This document shows positions 1-8,666 of a DNA stretch of 64,000 bases, piece by piece. Within the stretch, counting starts at the first letter, position 1, and every line of letters starts with the position of its first letter. Origin of the DNA: JADLHS01 sp964539515 (GTDB taxonomy: Bacteria > Verrucomicrobiota > Verrucomicrobiia > Limisphaerales > JADLHS01); assembly GCA_964539515.1 (NCBI GenBank), contig CAZIJO010000002.1, positions 27,882-91,881 on the forward strand, in the 5' to 3' direction. The notes below the pieces were generated by a model that was not told where the DNA came from, made no database searches, and saw only the letters and a list, made by a program, of their open reading frames with translations. A program made the translations under genes and the position numbers.

Positions 1-2
1 TC

Positions 3-1841
3 GAAGTAGTCGAAGACCATGACGCCTATCGCTGGCAACGGTGGCATTTTCCCGATCCGCAGTGGCCGCGGATCATCGAATTGCGCTGCGATATCCTCGG
101 CGGAGTGGTGCTCGTCGCCCATTTGCAACGCAATCTGCCCGAGGACGGACGCGCGCCCAACTTCGGCTGGGACGCCAAGACGCGGGTCGCTTCGGTCAGC
201 GGCATATCAACCAACACAACCGTGACTTTGAAGGGTGAATCCTTCCGTCACCACTTCGCCGGGGGTGCCAACGCCCGCTTCGTGCTCGGGAAAGACGGCC
301 TGGCCTTTTACCACCCAGCGGCACCCCTGAAACGCCGGGGGCAGATTGAAATTTCCTTTCCTGCAGCCGGTGAACTCGACTACCGCTACTATCGTTGCAC
401 CGCCGACGAGGAGGTGCCGATGCAGCCAGCCTCCTGGCAACGGGCGGAGGTGGTCATCGCCCCGTCCCACCTGGCCCCACTTTCCGTCACGCTGGAATCG
501 CCGCATCAAGTCAGCGTGCCACCGGCCTGGTGGCAGGAACTATACGGCGTTGAAGGCGCGCCAGCGGGCGCACTGCCATCCGAGCTGAACGCCCTGGTCG
601 ATTACCACCGCAACGCGGTCCTACGCAGCATGGCCGTGGGCGACGACTGGGGGAATGTAATCGGCTACTCGGACGCGGCGCCGCACGGCGGGATTATCGG
701 CATGAACCGGCTCAATCATTGTGCGGCGATTTTTGAGGAAGGCTGGCGCAGCGGCGACCGCCGGTTGCTCGAAACGGGCGTGCTCTGGTGCGACAATTTT
801 TACGATCAATCCATCTGGTGGGGCGAAAAGGAACGGGGCGGCACGCGCTACAACAATGTGATCGGAATGAATCAAACGCCACCCGACAAAAAATACATGT
901 GGCGTTCCAACAGCTCGGTGAATTTCTGCACGAAAGGCTACGATGCCTTCTGGCTCGCGTGGGAACAGACCGGCGATCCGCGCCTGCGCGAGGCCCTGGA
1001 CGCCCAGGTTGCCTATGCCGCGCAGCACCTCCACGCCGACCGGGGGGAGTGCCGGAATATCGGGGACGTGCGCGACTTCATCCGCCTGTATCGCGATACC
1101 GGCGAACGGCGCTATCTTGACGAGGCCCTGCGCTTGTTCCGCGAATTGCGCCACAAGCTTTCCACCGGTGATCTTTTCGACCAAGGCGGCAAGCCGCTCG
1201 ATCCGGACCCGCCGTTTATTGACGAAGACCAGCGCGGATTGACCGTGGGCTACGCGAAACCGTACATCATCGGCTACGCTCTGGCGGGGCTGCCGGAATT
1301 GTCACCCTGGGCGCCGGACGAACCAAAGCTGCGCGACGTGGTGCGGGCGGTCGCAGATTTTCTCGCAGATAGCCAGGACCCGATCGGCGGCTGGCGTTAT
1401 CCGCATCCGCGCACCAGTGCCATTATCATGAGCCAGGCGCTGGAGCATGCCTGGCAAATCACGCAGGCGGCCCGGCTGCTTGGACCGGAGGCGAAGTGGC
1501 TCGACGCCATCGAAGCGACCTTGCGCCAGCGAATTCATGGCTGGCGGCGCACGGGTCAGATCTTCAGCGGCCTTGATGGCTGGGAGATCACCACCGGCAA
1601 AGTCAAAGACCGGAAGGAACTTTACGATCTGTACCGGAAACCGGCTGACCGGGACCCGAGCCGCGACTACACCGATGGGCGTGCCAGTTTTGGCGGCGCG
1701 CCTCCGGAAGGCATCGTTTATTTCACCGAAGTCCTCGCGTATTATTTGCAGCACCGCCCGGCGGCGCGGCTGCTGGCAGAGCCCGAACCCGACAGCCCGC
1801 TGGGCCAGGTGTTGTCCCGTGTTCCCGCAACTCCGCCATGA
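3..1841 (+). CDS. partial alpha/alpha-toroid polysaccharide lyase-like protein (PcRGLX/YetA-like?)
   Basis: The frame is open from the first bases of the window, so the start and part of the N-terminus lie outside it. About 610 residues are visible. The first ~170 look like a beta-rich N-terminal domain, with stretches such as WQRWHFPDPQWPR and FRHHFAGGANARF. From about residue 200 the protein is helical with repeated W/Y/D-rich helices (VGDDWGNVIGYSD, GVLWCDNFYDQSIWW, GECRNIGDVRDF), typical of alpha/alpha toroids that cleave uronic-acid polysaccharides. Its stop overlaps the next start by ATGA, so it is translated with the downstream esterase. Nearby pectate lyases support a role in pectin or rhamnogalacturonan breakdown. 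The exact family is uncertain; a glycoside hydrolase of unknown specificity is possible. Confidence 0.6.
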   Translation, partial: EVVEDHDAYRWQRWHFPDPQWPRIIELRCDILGGVVLVAHLQRNLPEDGRAPNFGWDAKTRVASVSGISTNTTVTLKGESFRHHFAGGANARFVLGKDGLAFYHPAAPLKRRGQIEISFPAAGELDYRYYRCTADEEVPMQPASWQRAEVVIAPSHLAPLSVTLESPHQVSVPPAWWQELYGVEGAPAGALPSELNALVDYHRNAVLRSMAVGDDWGNVIGYSDAAPHGGIIGMNRLNHCAAIFEEGWRSGDRRLLETGVLWCDNFYDQSIWWGEKERGGTRYNNVIGMNQTPPDKKYMWRSNSSVNFCTKGYDAFWLAWEQTGDPRLREALDAQVAYAAQHLHADRGECRNIGDVRDFIRLYRDTGERRYLDEALRLFRELRHKLSTGDLFDQGGKPLDPDPPFIDEDQRGLTVGYAKPYIIGYALAGLPELSPWAPDEPKLRDVVRAVADFLADSQDPIGGWRYPHPRTSAIIMSQALEHAWQITQAARLLGPEAKWLDAIEATLRQRIHGWRRTGQIFSGLDGWEITTGKVKDRKELYDLYRKPADRDPSRDYTDGRASFGGAPPEGIVYFTEVLAYYLQHRPAARLLAEPEPDSPLGQVLSRVPATPP

Positions 1842-3001
1842 AGAAAATCAAAATCTTCGCCCTTCGAGTCCTTGCCCTGATCGCATCAGCGTTGCCAGCG
1901 GTTGCCGCGCCGGAATCATTTCAATCGCCCGGCGTCGTCAAAAACCTGCCGGTGTTCCACGAGCACCTGGCGGGGCGAATGGAGTATCCACTGTCCTGGC
2001 TGCACGGCGGTCACGGTGAGTTTGATTCCTGGCGGCAACAAGCCCGCGCCAGAGTGATGACATCCCTGCTGCTGCCGCCGCCGGTCGCCGCCTTCGCGCC
2101 GGTCGTCATCGCGGAACAAGACCGCGGCAGCTATGTTGCCCGCAAAGTGGTGTTCAATCTCCCCGGCGACAGCCGGGTGCTCGCGTATCTGCTCGCTCCC
2201 AAGGCGGCGGGCCCGCACCCGGCGGTGCTGCTCCTGCACGATCACGGCGCAAAATTCGACATCGGCAAGGAAAAAGTAATCGCGCCTTGGGACGACAAAC
2301 CGGAGAAGCTCGATTCGGCGCGCAAATGGGTGGAAAAATACTATGGCAACCGGTTCCTTGGCGACGAACTCGCAAAACGCGGCTACGTCTGCCTCGCCAC
2401 CGACATGCTCAACTGGTCGGATCGCGGCGGGGGTGGCTACGACGGGCAGGAGAAACTGGCCGCCAATCTCCTTCAGTTCGGCACGAGCTTCGCCGGCCTG
2501 ATCGCCCATGAGGATTTGCGCGCGGCGGAATTTCTGGCAATGCAACCAGACGTGGACCCGAAGCGGGTCGGGGCCATGGGGCTTTCGGTGGGCGGCTTTC
2601 GCACGTGGCAGATCGCCGCGCTTTCCGATCGCATCGCCGCCGGGGTATCCGTTTGCTGGATGGCGACAGCAAAAGGTTTATTATTCCCGGGCAACAACCA
2701 GACCACGGGTCAGTCTGCCTTCACGATGATCCATCCGGGCTTGGCCAACTTCCTCGATTACCCGGACGTCGCCAGCATCGCGTGTCCGAAGCCAATGATG
2801 TTCCTGGGCGGACGCCGCGATGCGCTTTTCCCGCTGGCAGCAATCGAAGAAGCGTTCACCAAGATGCGCCGCGTGTGGCAATCGCAGAACGCCGGCGCAA
2901 AACTTGAAACGCGGCTCTACGATGCGCCGCATGAATTCAACATTACGATGCAGGACGAAGCGTTCGCATGGCTGGACGCCCGATTGCAACCGGCGAATTG
3001 A
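1838..3001 (+). CDS. exported alpha/beta hydrolase, acetyl-xylan-esterase / dienelactone-hydrolase type
   Basis: This 387-residue protein has an N-terminal signal peptide (MKKIKIFALRVLALIASALPAVAA), so it should act outside the cytoplasm. The alpha/beta hydrolase core follows. The nucleophile elbow is GLSVGG (about residue 250), the acid is probably the Asp of GGRRDALFP, and the histidine is that of APHEFN near the C-terminus. This is the layout of AXE1/DLH-family carbohydrate esterases, which remove acetyl groups from plant polysaccharides. The start overlaps the stop of the upstream lyase-like gene (ATGA), so the two are coupled. A deacetylating partner for pectate lyases is a reasonable role, inferred from context. 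The triad is assigned by eye only. Confidence 0.75.
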   Translation: MKKIKIFALRVLALIASALPAVAAPESFQSPGVVKNLPVFHEHLAGRMEYPLSWLHGGHGEFDSWRQQARARVMTSLLLPPPVAAFAPVVIAEQDRGSYVARKVVFNLPGDSRVLAYLLAPKAAGPHPAVLLLHDHGAKFDIGKEKVIAPWDDKPEKLDSARKWVEKYYGNRFLGDELAKRGYVCLATDMLNWSDRGGGGYDGQEKLAANLLQFGTSFAGLIAHEDLRAAEFLAMQPDVDPKRVGAMGLSVGGFRTWQIAALSDRIAAGVSVCWMATAKGLLFPGNNQTTGQSAFTMIHPGLANFLDYPDVASIACPKPMMFLGGRRDALFPLAAIEEAFTKMRRVWQSQNAGAKLETRLYDAPHEFNITMQDEAFAWLDARLQPAN

Positions 3002-3010
3002 CAGAAGAAG

Positions 3011-3079
3011 CAGCCGCCGACGAAAGGAGGCGGAACGTGCGCCCGCGCGATTGGTCCGCCTCCTCACGTCGGCGGCTAC
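3011..3079. repeat. palindromic repeat element, intergenic copy (copy A)
   Basis: The left arm 3011-3034 and the right arm 3055-3079 are near-perfect reverse complements. The right arm read backwards is GTAGCCGCCGACGTGAGGAG followed by GCGGA. About 20 bases separate the arms. The element sits between two convergent genes and overlaps the TAG stop of the minus-strand gene (3076-3078). The same arms recur at 36834-36904 and 56863-56932 inside coding sequence. Here it could also act as a bidirectional hairpin terminator, though no U-tract is visible. Confidence 0.8.
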
Positions 3080-4500
3080 AGGCGATTGAGGTATTCTTCC
3101 AGGTTCGTGTAACCGTCACCATCCAGGTCCGCGTTGCGGTCGTCCGGGTCCGCGGGATTCAATCCATGGGCCTGCTCCCAAGCATCGGCCATCCCATCCC
3201 GATCCCGATCCGCCGGAGCCGGTGCGCTGTGGAGTGTCGGCCACCCGCCTACTTCCGCTTGTGAATCCAAAAGTTTACCCCGGTGGTGGCGAACATCGTC
3301 GATGACCCGGATATCCACAGCGTCGCGATGCAATGATGCCCCGGCCCGGGCGAGGACGAGTTCCGCGGCTTCGAGAGCCGGCTGGGTCAGGGGCGTATCT
3401 GCGGCCGGGACGGGGGAAGTGTCGGTTTTCCAATCCGCGACGCTGCCGCGGTATTGGTAGCCGGTGCCGGAATGCAGCCAGCGCTTGAAATCGAGCGCGG
3501 CGTAATTGTCACGGGTCAAATCGGCGCGCCCTTCAAACACATTGCCGTTCATGTAACCTCTGGCCAGGTCGGGCAGGCTGCCTTTCATCGCGATGGGCAG
3601 TTTCGTCGGATCGGTCATGGGCCCAGGCCGGAAGACGTTGTTGACGCAATTGATGAAGTGATCGGCGAAGTTGGCGGTGCCGCCGGCGCTCCAGTTGTAG
3701 ATGAGGTTGTTGCGGAAATCCACGAGGTAACGCGGCGGTGCCTTTGCACTGCCCAGGGTGGGATGGCGATCCCGACAGGTGGAATAAAGGTTGTGGTGCA
3801 GGGAAAGGTTGCCGGACAAATCGCGATACGAGGCGCCCATGGCGTGATCTGTTTTATTGTGCAAGCTGCGATTCAGCGCCTCGCTAAGGAGGCACCATTG
3901 CACGGTCACGTTGCCGCCGCGCCGCAGGTCATGCGTGCCGTCAATCGCCCAACTCAACGAACAGTGATCGATGATCAAGCGGTCAATGTCCTCCGTGTTG
4001 AGGGCGTCGTCGCCGCCCCTCGCGCCTTTCTCCTTGTGCTCGTCGCCGAGGCGGACCCGCAGATAGCGCACGATCACGTTGGTGGCGTTCTTGATCTGAA
4101 ACGTGAAATCCTTGAGCGTGATGCCGGCGCCCGGCGCGGTCTGGCCGGCGATGGTGATGGCGGATTTGTCGAGCGTGAGCCGGCTCTTCAGTTCGATCGT
4201 GCCGGACGTCTCGAACACGATGGTGCGCGGACCCGCCGCGGTGCGAATTCCTTCGCGGAGCGAGCCGGGGCCGGAATCGTTCAGGTGGGTGACAATATAA
4301 ACATCTCCGCCTCTTCCACCGGTGGCAAACCGTCCAAAGCCTTCGGCGCCCGGGAAGGCGAGGTGTTCCTTGGCCGACGCGGCGTCGGCCGCCCCGGAAA
4401 ATGCTGCGGCGAGCAACAGGAGGACGAAGCCCCAAAAATGGTGATCCCAACGGTCGAAGTTCTTTCGGCAGAGTTTCACAGGGCAAAGATCAGGCAGCAT
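3076..4500 (-). CDS. exported pectate lyase-like right-handed beta-helix protein
   Basis: This protein has 474 residues. A hydrophobic export segment lies near residues 20-40 (FWGFVLLLLAAAFSGAADA). The mature part opens with FPGAEGFGRFATGGRGG, a hallmark of PL1-type pectate lyase proteins of this lineage, followed by LNDSGPGSLR and ITIAGQTAPG. Beta-helix rungs with IDHCSLSWAIDGTHD and NVTVQWCLLSEAL follow. The last ~45 residues (DRDRDGMADAWEQAHGLNP, then DLDGDGYTNLEEYLNRL) form a calcium-binding EF-hand/thrombospondin-3-like tail that recurs in the paralogue at 8667-10403. The likely reaction is beta-elimination of polygalacturonate. The gene is convergent with the esterase; the palindromic element covers its stop codon. 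Confidence 0.85.
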   Translation of the reverse strand: MLPDLCPVKLCRKNFDRWDHHFWGFVLLLLAAAFSGAADAASAKEHLAFPGAEGFGRFATGGRGGDVYIVTHLNDSGPGSLREGIRTAAGPRTIVFETSGTIELKSRLTLDKSAITIAGQTAPGAGITLKDFTFQIKNATNVIVRYLRVRLGDEHKEKGARGGDDALNTEDIDRLIIDHCSLSWAIDGTHDLRRGGNVTVQWCLLSEALNRSLHNKTDHAMGASYRDLSGNLSLHHNLYSTCRDRHPTLGSAKAPPRYLVDFRNNLIYNWSAGGTANFADHFINCVNNVFRPGPMTDPTKLPIAMKGSLPDLARGYMNGNVFEGRADLTRDNYAALDFKRWLHSGTGYQYRGSVADWKTDTSPVPAADTPLTQPALEAAELVLARAGASLHRDAVDIRVIDDVRHHRGKLLDSQAEVGGWPTLHSAPAPADRDRDGMADAWEQAHGLNPADPDDRNADLDGDGYTNLEEYLNRL

Positions 4501-4614
4501 GCCGCTTCGACTTCTCCGCCGTCACAAGGTTGACCATTGAGTAGTAGCCAGAACTGGAACTCCCTCGAAGCCGGGGGAATGTTCGGGAGGATGCCTGCGC
4601 CGTATGCAGTCGTT

Positions 4615-5430
4615 TCAAAGGTTTGTGGTTGTGCGGGCTTGAAGCCACGTGATGTCCGAATTGTTGAATTGACGAATTCCGAAAGGGAACGGGGCCACAT
4701 AGATCACAACCGAGAGCGTGCGACGATCTTTCCACTTGTGACATTCCGTGTGCCCATCCGCGTAACCGAAGCTGCAACTGCCCTGATGGAAACTTGCGGG
4801 CATGCTTTGCCAGTCGTAAAGCCCCATCTTTACCGCGAACGCGGCGTCGTTGATCGAATCAGGAAGTTCCTCAACCAGAACCCACAGGTCCGCCGGTCGG
4901 GGGCTGACCATGTCGGCGGACTGCTTGTAGATTCTCCACGGGGGGGAGTCTGCATGGCCATTGCTGGCTGCGACGCGGAACTGCTGATTCATTGAGTAGG
5001 TGCGCGTGCGAGGCTCGCCATGGGATCCGAATGACAGGCTTTTGTCCGCCGGACATTTGAACGCAGCGAGACTGTTAACGTAAGGCCAAAGCAACGATTC
5101 CTTGATCAACGCTTCGTTTGTGTTGTGAGCCGAGCCGTTGTAGTCCAAAAGGCCGTTCATCCAACCGAAAGCATCCGGCAAACGGTCAGTATTGTCGGAG
5201 GCATACATTTGCCAGCCTCGGATGAGTTGCCGCAGGTTGTTTTGGCATTGGAACGCATGGTCGCTCACGCGACTCCGTGCGAGGGCTGGAGTCAACAGCA
5301 GCGCCAATAAGGCGACGACCGCAATCACTGTTGCCAGATCAAATCTGGTGAAAGCTCCTTCGTCGTGCGGAAGTCGTGAAAAGCTCATCACACCTCCGGG
5401 CGGGACAGTTTGCAAGTTGGATTTGTTCAT
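4615..5430 (-). CDS. type II pseudopilin-like protein (DUF1559-like) with a divergent prepilin motif
   Basis: This protein has 271 residues. After a 27-residue leader comes AFTRFDLATVIAVVALLALL, aligning with the usual G/A-F-x-L-x-E-L prepilin peptidase site. The nearly invariant +5 glutamate is aspartate here and position +3 is arginine. The rest matches large pseudopilin-like proteins of Planctomycetes and Verrucomicrobia: CQNNLRQLIRGWQMYASDN after the helix, then a C-terminal H-x-G-x-x-x-F-G-Y-A-D-G-H motif (FHQGSCSFGYADGH). Such proteins are thought to associate with a T2SS-like machine or surface fibres. An internal Met at residue 15 is an alternative start. A typical paralogue is at 40727-41425. 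Confidence 0.8.
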   Translation of the reverse strand: MNKSNLQTVPPGGVMSFSRLPHDEGAFTRFDLATVIAVVALLALLLTPALARSRVSDHAFQCQNNLRQLIRGWQMYASDNTDRLPDAFGWMNGLLDYNGSAHNTNEALIKESLLWPYVNSLAAFKCPADKSLSFGSHGEPRTRTYSMNQQFRVAASNGHADSPPWRIYKQSADMVSPRPADLWVLVEELPDSINDAAFAVKMGLYDWQSMPASFHQGSCSFGYADGHTECHKWKDRRTLSVVIYVAPFPFGIRQFNNSDITWLQARTTTNL

Positions 5431-5458
5431 AGTGGCTTGGAGAATCCAGAAAAACGGT

Positions 5459-8400
5459 TCACTGTGCTACGACACGATAAAGTCTTTGAGCAATACCAAC
5501 TGTCTGGTCGTTGAACCAGCCCTGATTACCCACGATGGTCACGCCGTTGTCGAGGTCCTGCCAGGTTGGGTCCGCCGAGTCGTTCTTGAATTGAACGCGA
5601 TACGTTCTGCCGGCAACTGTCGGCCAGGTGAGCCAGCAGCCTTTGGGCGAGTTTGGCCCCGAAACGATGGTTACGCGGAACAAGGGAACCATGTTCGTAG
5701 AAACTAGGCTGTACGCGAAGACGTCGTTGTAATGGTTGAAATCGTGGGCGATGAGATCGGAGGCAGCCGAGGCGAAAGCAATCGTCTTGCCGTCGCCACT
5801 GAAGACGGGCGTGAGTGATCGATTATTGGCGGATGTGCCGGGGAAACCGCCCGCGCTTAGGAGCAGTGTGGCGCCAGTGGTTCGGTCCCAAACGAAGACG
5901 TCGGGGACGCCATTTAAATCGTTGGGGACGAGGTTGCTCGCTGCGCTGCGATAGGCGACAAAGCGCCCGTCTGGAGTGATATCTGGCGAGTCGGAGACGC
6001 CATTTGCGGCACCATCAAAGGCGCGACTCACGAGTAGATTTGAGGAAGTCTGGAAGTCGTAGAAGTAGATGTCCGCGAGGCCGTTGGTGTCGCCAGGCGC
6101 ATTCGTGCCGGCGGTCTGGTAAATGAGATACCGCCCATCCGCACTGAATTTTAGATAGCGTGATGCGGCGGAAGCGATCGGGAAGTTGGTACCCGCGACT
6201 CGATCCACGACCTGGAGTTGCCAGGTGCTCAACAGGCAAGCAACGCGGTTGCCGTCTGGGCTGATGGCGACATTCGTCAACGTGTTCGGCAGCGTGGCTG
6301 TGTAGATTCGCGTGTGAGATTGAGAATCCCAAATCCACAAACTGTTGCCTGCGGAACCGCGCGAGGCGACATACCGGCCATCAGGCGTCATCGCGGCTGC
6401 GAGCGACGTTGGCCCGGTCACATTGGTGGAAACGGCGTAAGTGACGTTCGCTACCAAATCCCTCCAAAACACATTGTCTGCGGTCGTACCAAACGAACCA
6501 ACAGCGAGATCGCTGGCGAAACTGTGGAGCAGAACTGCATGGCCATCGGTGCTGAGAGCGGGAGACGACGAGGCTCGGTTGGCGCCGAACCCATTCATGT
6601 TTGCACTCGCCAACACCGTGCGGCCCGTTTGCAAATCCCGCACGAACACGTCAAACGCGGCATTCGTGTCGCCCGGCACGATGTTATCGGCGCTGCTGGT
6701 AAACGCCACGTAGCGGCCATCGGGGCTGATCACCGGCTCGAAAGACCAGCCGTTCGCGGGCGAGATTCCGTTGCTGTCCACACTGATGAGGATGTTGGTT
6801 CCGGTCAGAAGATCACGCACCAGCACGTCCCGAAATCCGTTCGTATCATTTGGGAATAAGTTCTCCGCGTCGCTGACGAACACGACGTAACGCCCATCAC
6901 CGCTCCACGACAGAGCCGGTAACAAACTGGGACCATTGGGCGTCACCGAGGCCAAATCCGCGTCCCTCGCGGAGATCAACTCCGTGACATTGAGCGCTGT
7001 GTGCCGGACGAAGACGTCACCGTTCCGGTTGATATCGCCGGCCACGCGACTGCCATCTGGCACCGCAAACGCGGTCAGACGACCATCCCCACTGAGGCGC
7101 GGAACTGCCATGGCTCCGTCCTCCAATCCTGCGCCATTCGTATCAGTATCCAGCAAGCTTGTGACGCCCGTCTGCATATCGCGCAGGAACAGATGGTATT
7201 CACCGGCGAGCGCATTCGTAACCAGGTTGGTGGCGCTGCTCATGAACGCCACGAACCGGCCGTCGGGCGTGATCGCCGGCCAGTCGCAGATGGCGTTGGT
7301 CGGTGCTGCGCCGTCAAGGCCGACGCTTACGAGCAGGTTTGTGCCCGTCTGGGCGTCCCAGAGTTGGATGAGGGTGTTGTTCACGACCCCAGCCCCAACG
7401 TTGACTACAAACACAATGAAGCGGCCATCGGGCGTCATGACCGGGTTAACGGTATCTTCGACGGTCGTCGCGGGTCTGGCGGCATTGGTAGATATGACGT
7501 CGGTTGCCCCGGAGCCGAGATTAAAGCGCAGCACAATTCCCGAAAATGTGTTGGTCGTTTGGCCGACTTCGTACGCAACAAACTGACCGTCATCGCTGAT
7601 CATGTGGCCAAAGGAAATCGCGTTGGGCTTATTTTGGAAGAGTTGCAACGCCGTGCGCGCGTAACTGCTGGCCCAAATGGTTGTTCCCGCCAACGTATCG
7701 CGGACGTAAATGTCGCCGTAGTTCGTGGTGCCGGGCAGGAGGCCGATTGCGCTGCTGTAGTACACGACGTAGCGCCCATCCGGGGTAATCTGCGGCGACT
7801 CCGAGCTTCGGTTGGCTGTCCTCGCACCAACGCTGACCAAGGTCGTGGTTTGCGTTTGCAAATCGCGGAGGAATACATCGGGAATGCCGTTCGTGTCGTC
7901 CGGCACAAGGTTGTTAGCCGCGCTGACGAACGCAACGTAGCGCCCGTCCGGGGTCATTGTCGCACTGCGCGAGCCGCCGTTGCCAACGCCGCCGTTCGTG
8001 CCGGCACTGACGAGCACAGTTGTTGCGGCGGCGATTTCCCGGATGAACACATCCGTACTGCTGTTCGTATCATCTTCAACGAGGTCACTGGCGTTGCTCT
8101 CGAAGAGCACGTAAGCGCCATTCGTTGACATCCCGGCTGGGAGAGAGTCGCCATTGCCTCCGCCGGTACCAGAGATACCCGCACTCACCAACAGGGTGGT
8201 CGCGTTCGTGCGATCGCGCAGGAAAACATTCAACCGTGGTACAACCGACGCCACCAGCGTTGGGCTATTGGTGATTACGGGCAGATCGTTGGCCGAACTG
8301 GCGAACAGCACGAAACGACCGTCGTGGCTGATAATGGGAAGTCCGGAATCGCCGTTCGCCGACGCAGATGCCGGAGCGGTTGCATCCATGGTTGAGACAA

Positions 8401-8488
8401 TCTGTACCGGACCGCCCGCTCCACGAAAAGCCAACCCGAACAGGACCAAAGTCGCCGTGATGCTTCTCAAGAATTCACCGACTCTCAT
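5459..8488 (-). CDS. large exported TolB/PD40-type beta-propeller protein
   Basis: This 1009-residue protein begins with a signal peptide (MRVGEFLRSITATLVLFGLA). It is almost entirely built of about 16 repeats of the TolB/PD40 kind: TPDGRYVAFVS, then about 15 residues on DTNGxxDVFxRD, then a short TTLLVSxG strand. The number of blades suggests two stacked propellers. The C-terminal ~65 residues (from RVTIVSGPNSPKGCWLTWP) form a separate beta domain ending FNDQTVGIAQRLYRVVAQ. A similar end (W...Y/F R l, residues to RFFRLHRP) closes the cytochrome protein at 15448-18144. This may be a surface or secretion-related module. The function is unknown; binding or scaffold roles are likely, and no enzymatic motif is visible. 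Confidence 0.85.
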   Translation of the reverse strand: MRVGEFLRSITATLVLFGLAFRGAGGPVQIVSTMDATAPASASANGDSGLPIISHDGRFVLFASSANDLPVITNSPTLVASVVPRLNVFLRDRTNATTLLVSAGISGTGGGNGDSLPAGMSTNGAYVLFESNASDLVEDDTNSSTDVFIREIAAATTVLVSAGTNGGVGNGGSRSATMTPDGRYVAFVSAANNLVPDDTNGIPDVFLRDLQTQTTTLVSVGARTANRSSESPQITPDGRYVVYYSSAIGLLPGTTNYGDIYVRDTLAGTTIWASSYARTALQLFQNKPNAISFGHMISDDGQFVAYEVGQTTNTFSGIVLRFNLGSGATDVISTNAARPATTVEDTVNPVMTPDGRFIVFVVNVGAGVVNNTLIQLWDAQTGTNLLVSVGLDGAAPTNAICDWPAITPDGRFVAFMSSATNLVTNALAGEYHLFLRDMQTGVTSLLDTDTNGAGLEDGAMAVPRLSGDGRLTAFAVPDGSRVAGDINRNGDVFVRHTALNVTELISARDADLASVTPNGPSLLPALSWSGDGRYVVFVSDAENLFPNDTNGFRDVLVRDLLTGTNILISVDSNGISPANGWSFEPVISPDGRYVAFTSSADNIVPGDTNAAFDVFVRDLQTGRTVLASANMNGFGANRASSSPALSTDGHAVLLHSFASDLAVGSFGTTADNVFWRDLVANVTYAVSTNVTGPTSLAAAMTPDGRYVASRGSAGNSLWIWDSQSHTRIYTATLPNTLTNVAISPDGNRVACLLSTWQLQVVDRVAGTNFPIASAASRYLKFSADGRYLIYQTAGTNAPGDTNGLADIYFYDFQTSSNLLVSRAFDGAANGVSDSPDITPDGRFVAYRSAASNLVPNDLNGVPDVFVWDRTTGATLLLSAGGFPGTSANNRSLTPVFSGDGKTIAFASAASDLIAHDFNHYNDVFAYSLVSTNMVPLFRVTIVSGPNSPKGCWLTWPTVAGRTYRVQFKNDSADPTWQDLDNGVTIVGNQGWFNDQTVGIAQRLYRVVAQ

Positions 8489-8666
8489 TGGTTGCCTCTC
8501 ACTGACGTCAGATACCCCAGCCCCGAGATTTCTGGCACGATTCCGTCAGGATTGTCCCACTGGCAGTTTGACCCGTCAACGCCCTTTTAAAGCCGTTTCC
8601 GCGTCGTCACAACCCCGACAATTGTATCTGGCCATCCTTGGAACATCTGACAGACTACCCAGGACA

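Noticed and set aside
8154..8666. N-terminal extension of the second pectate-lyase-like gene
   Set aside because: Antisense to the propeller gene and lacks a signal peptide; export signal begins after ATG 8667.
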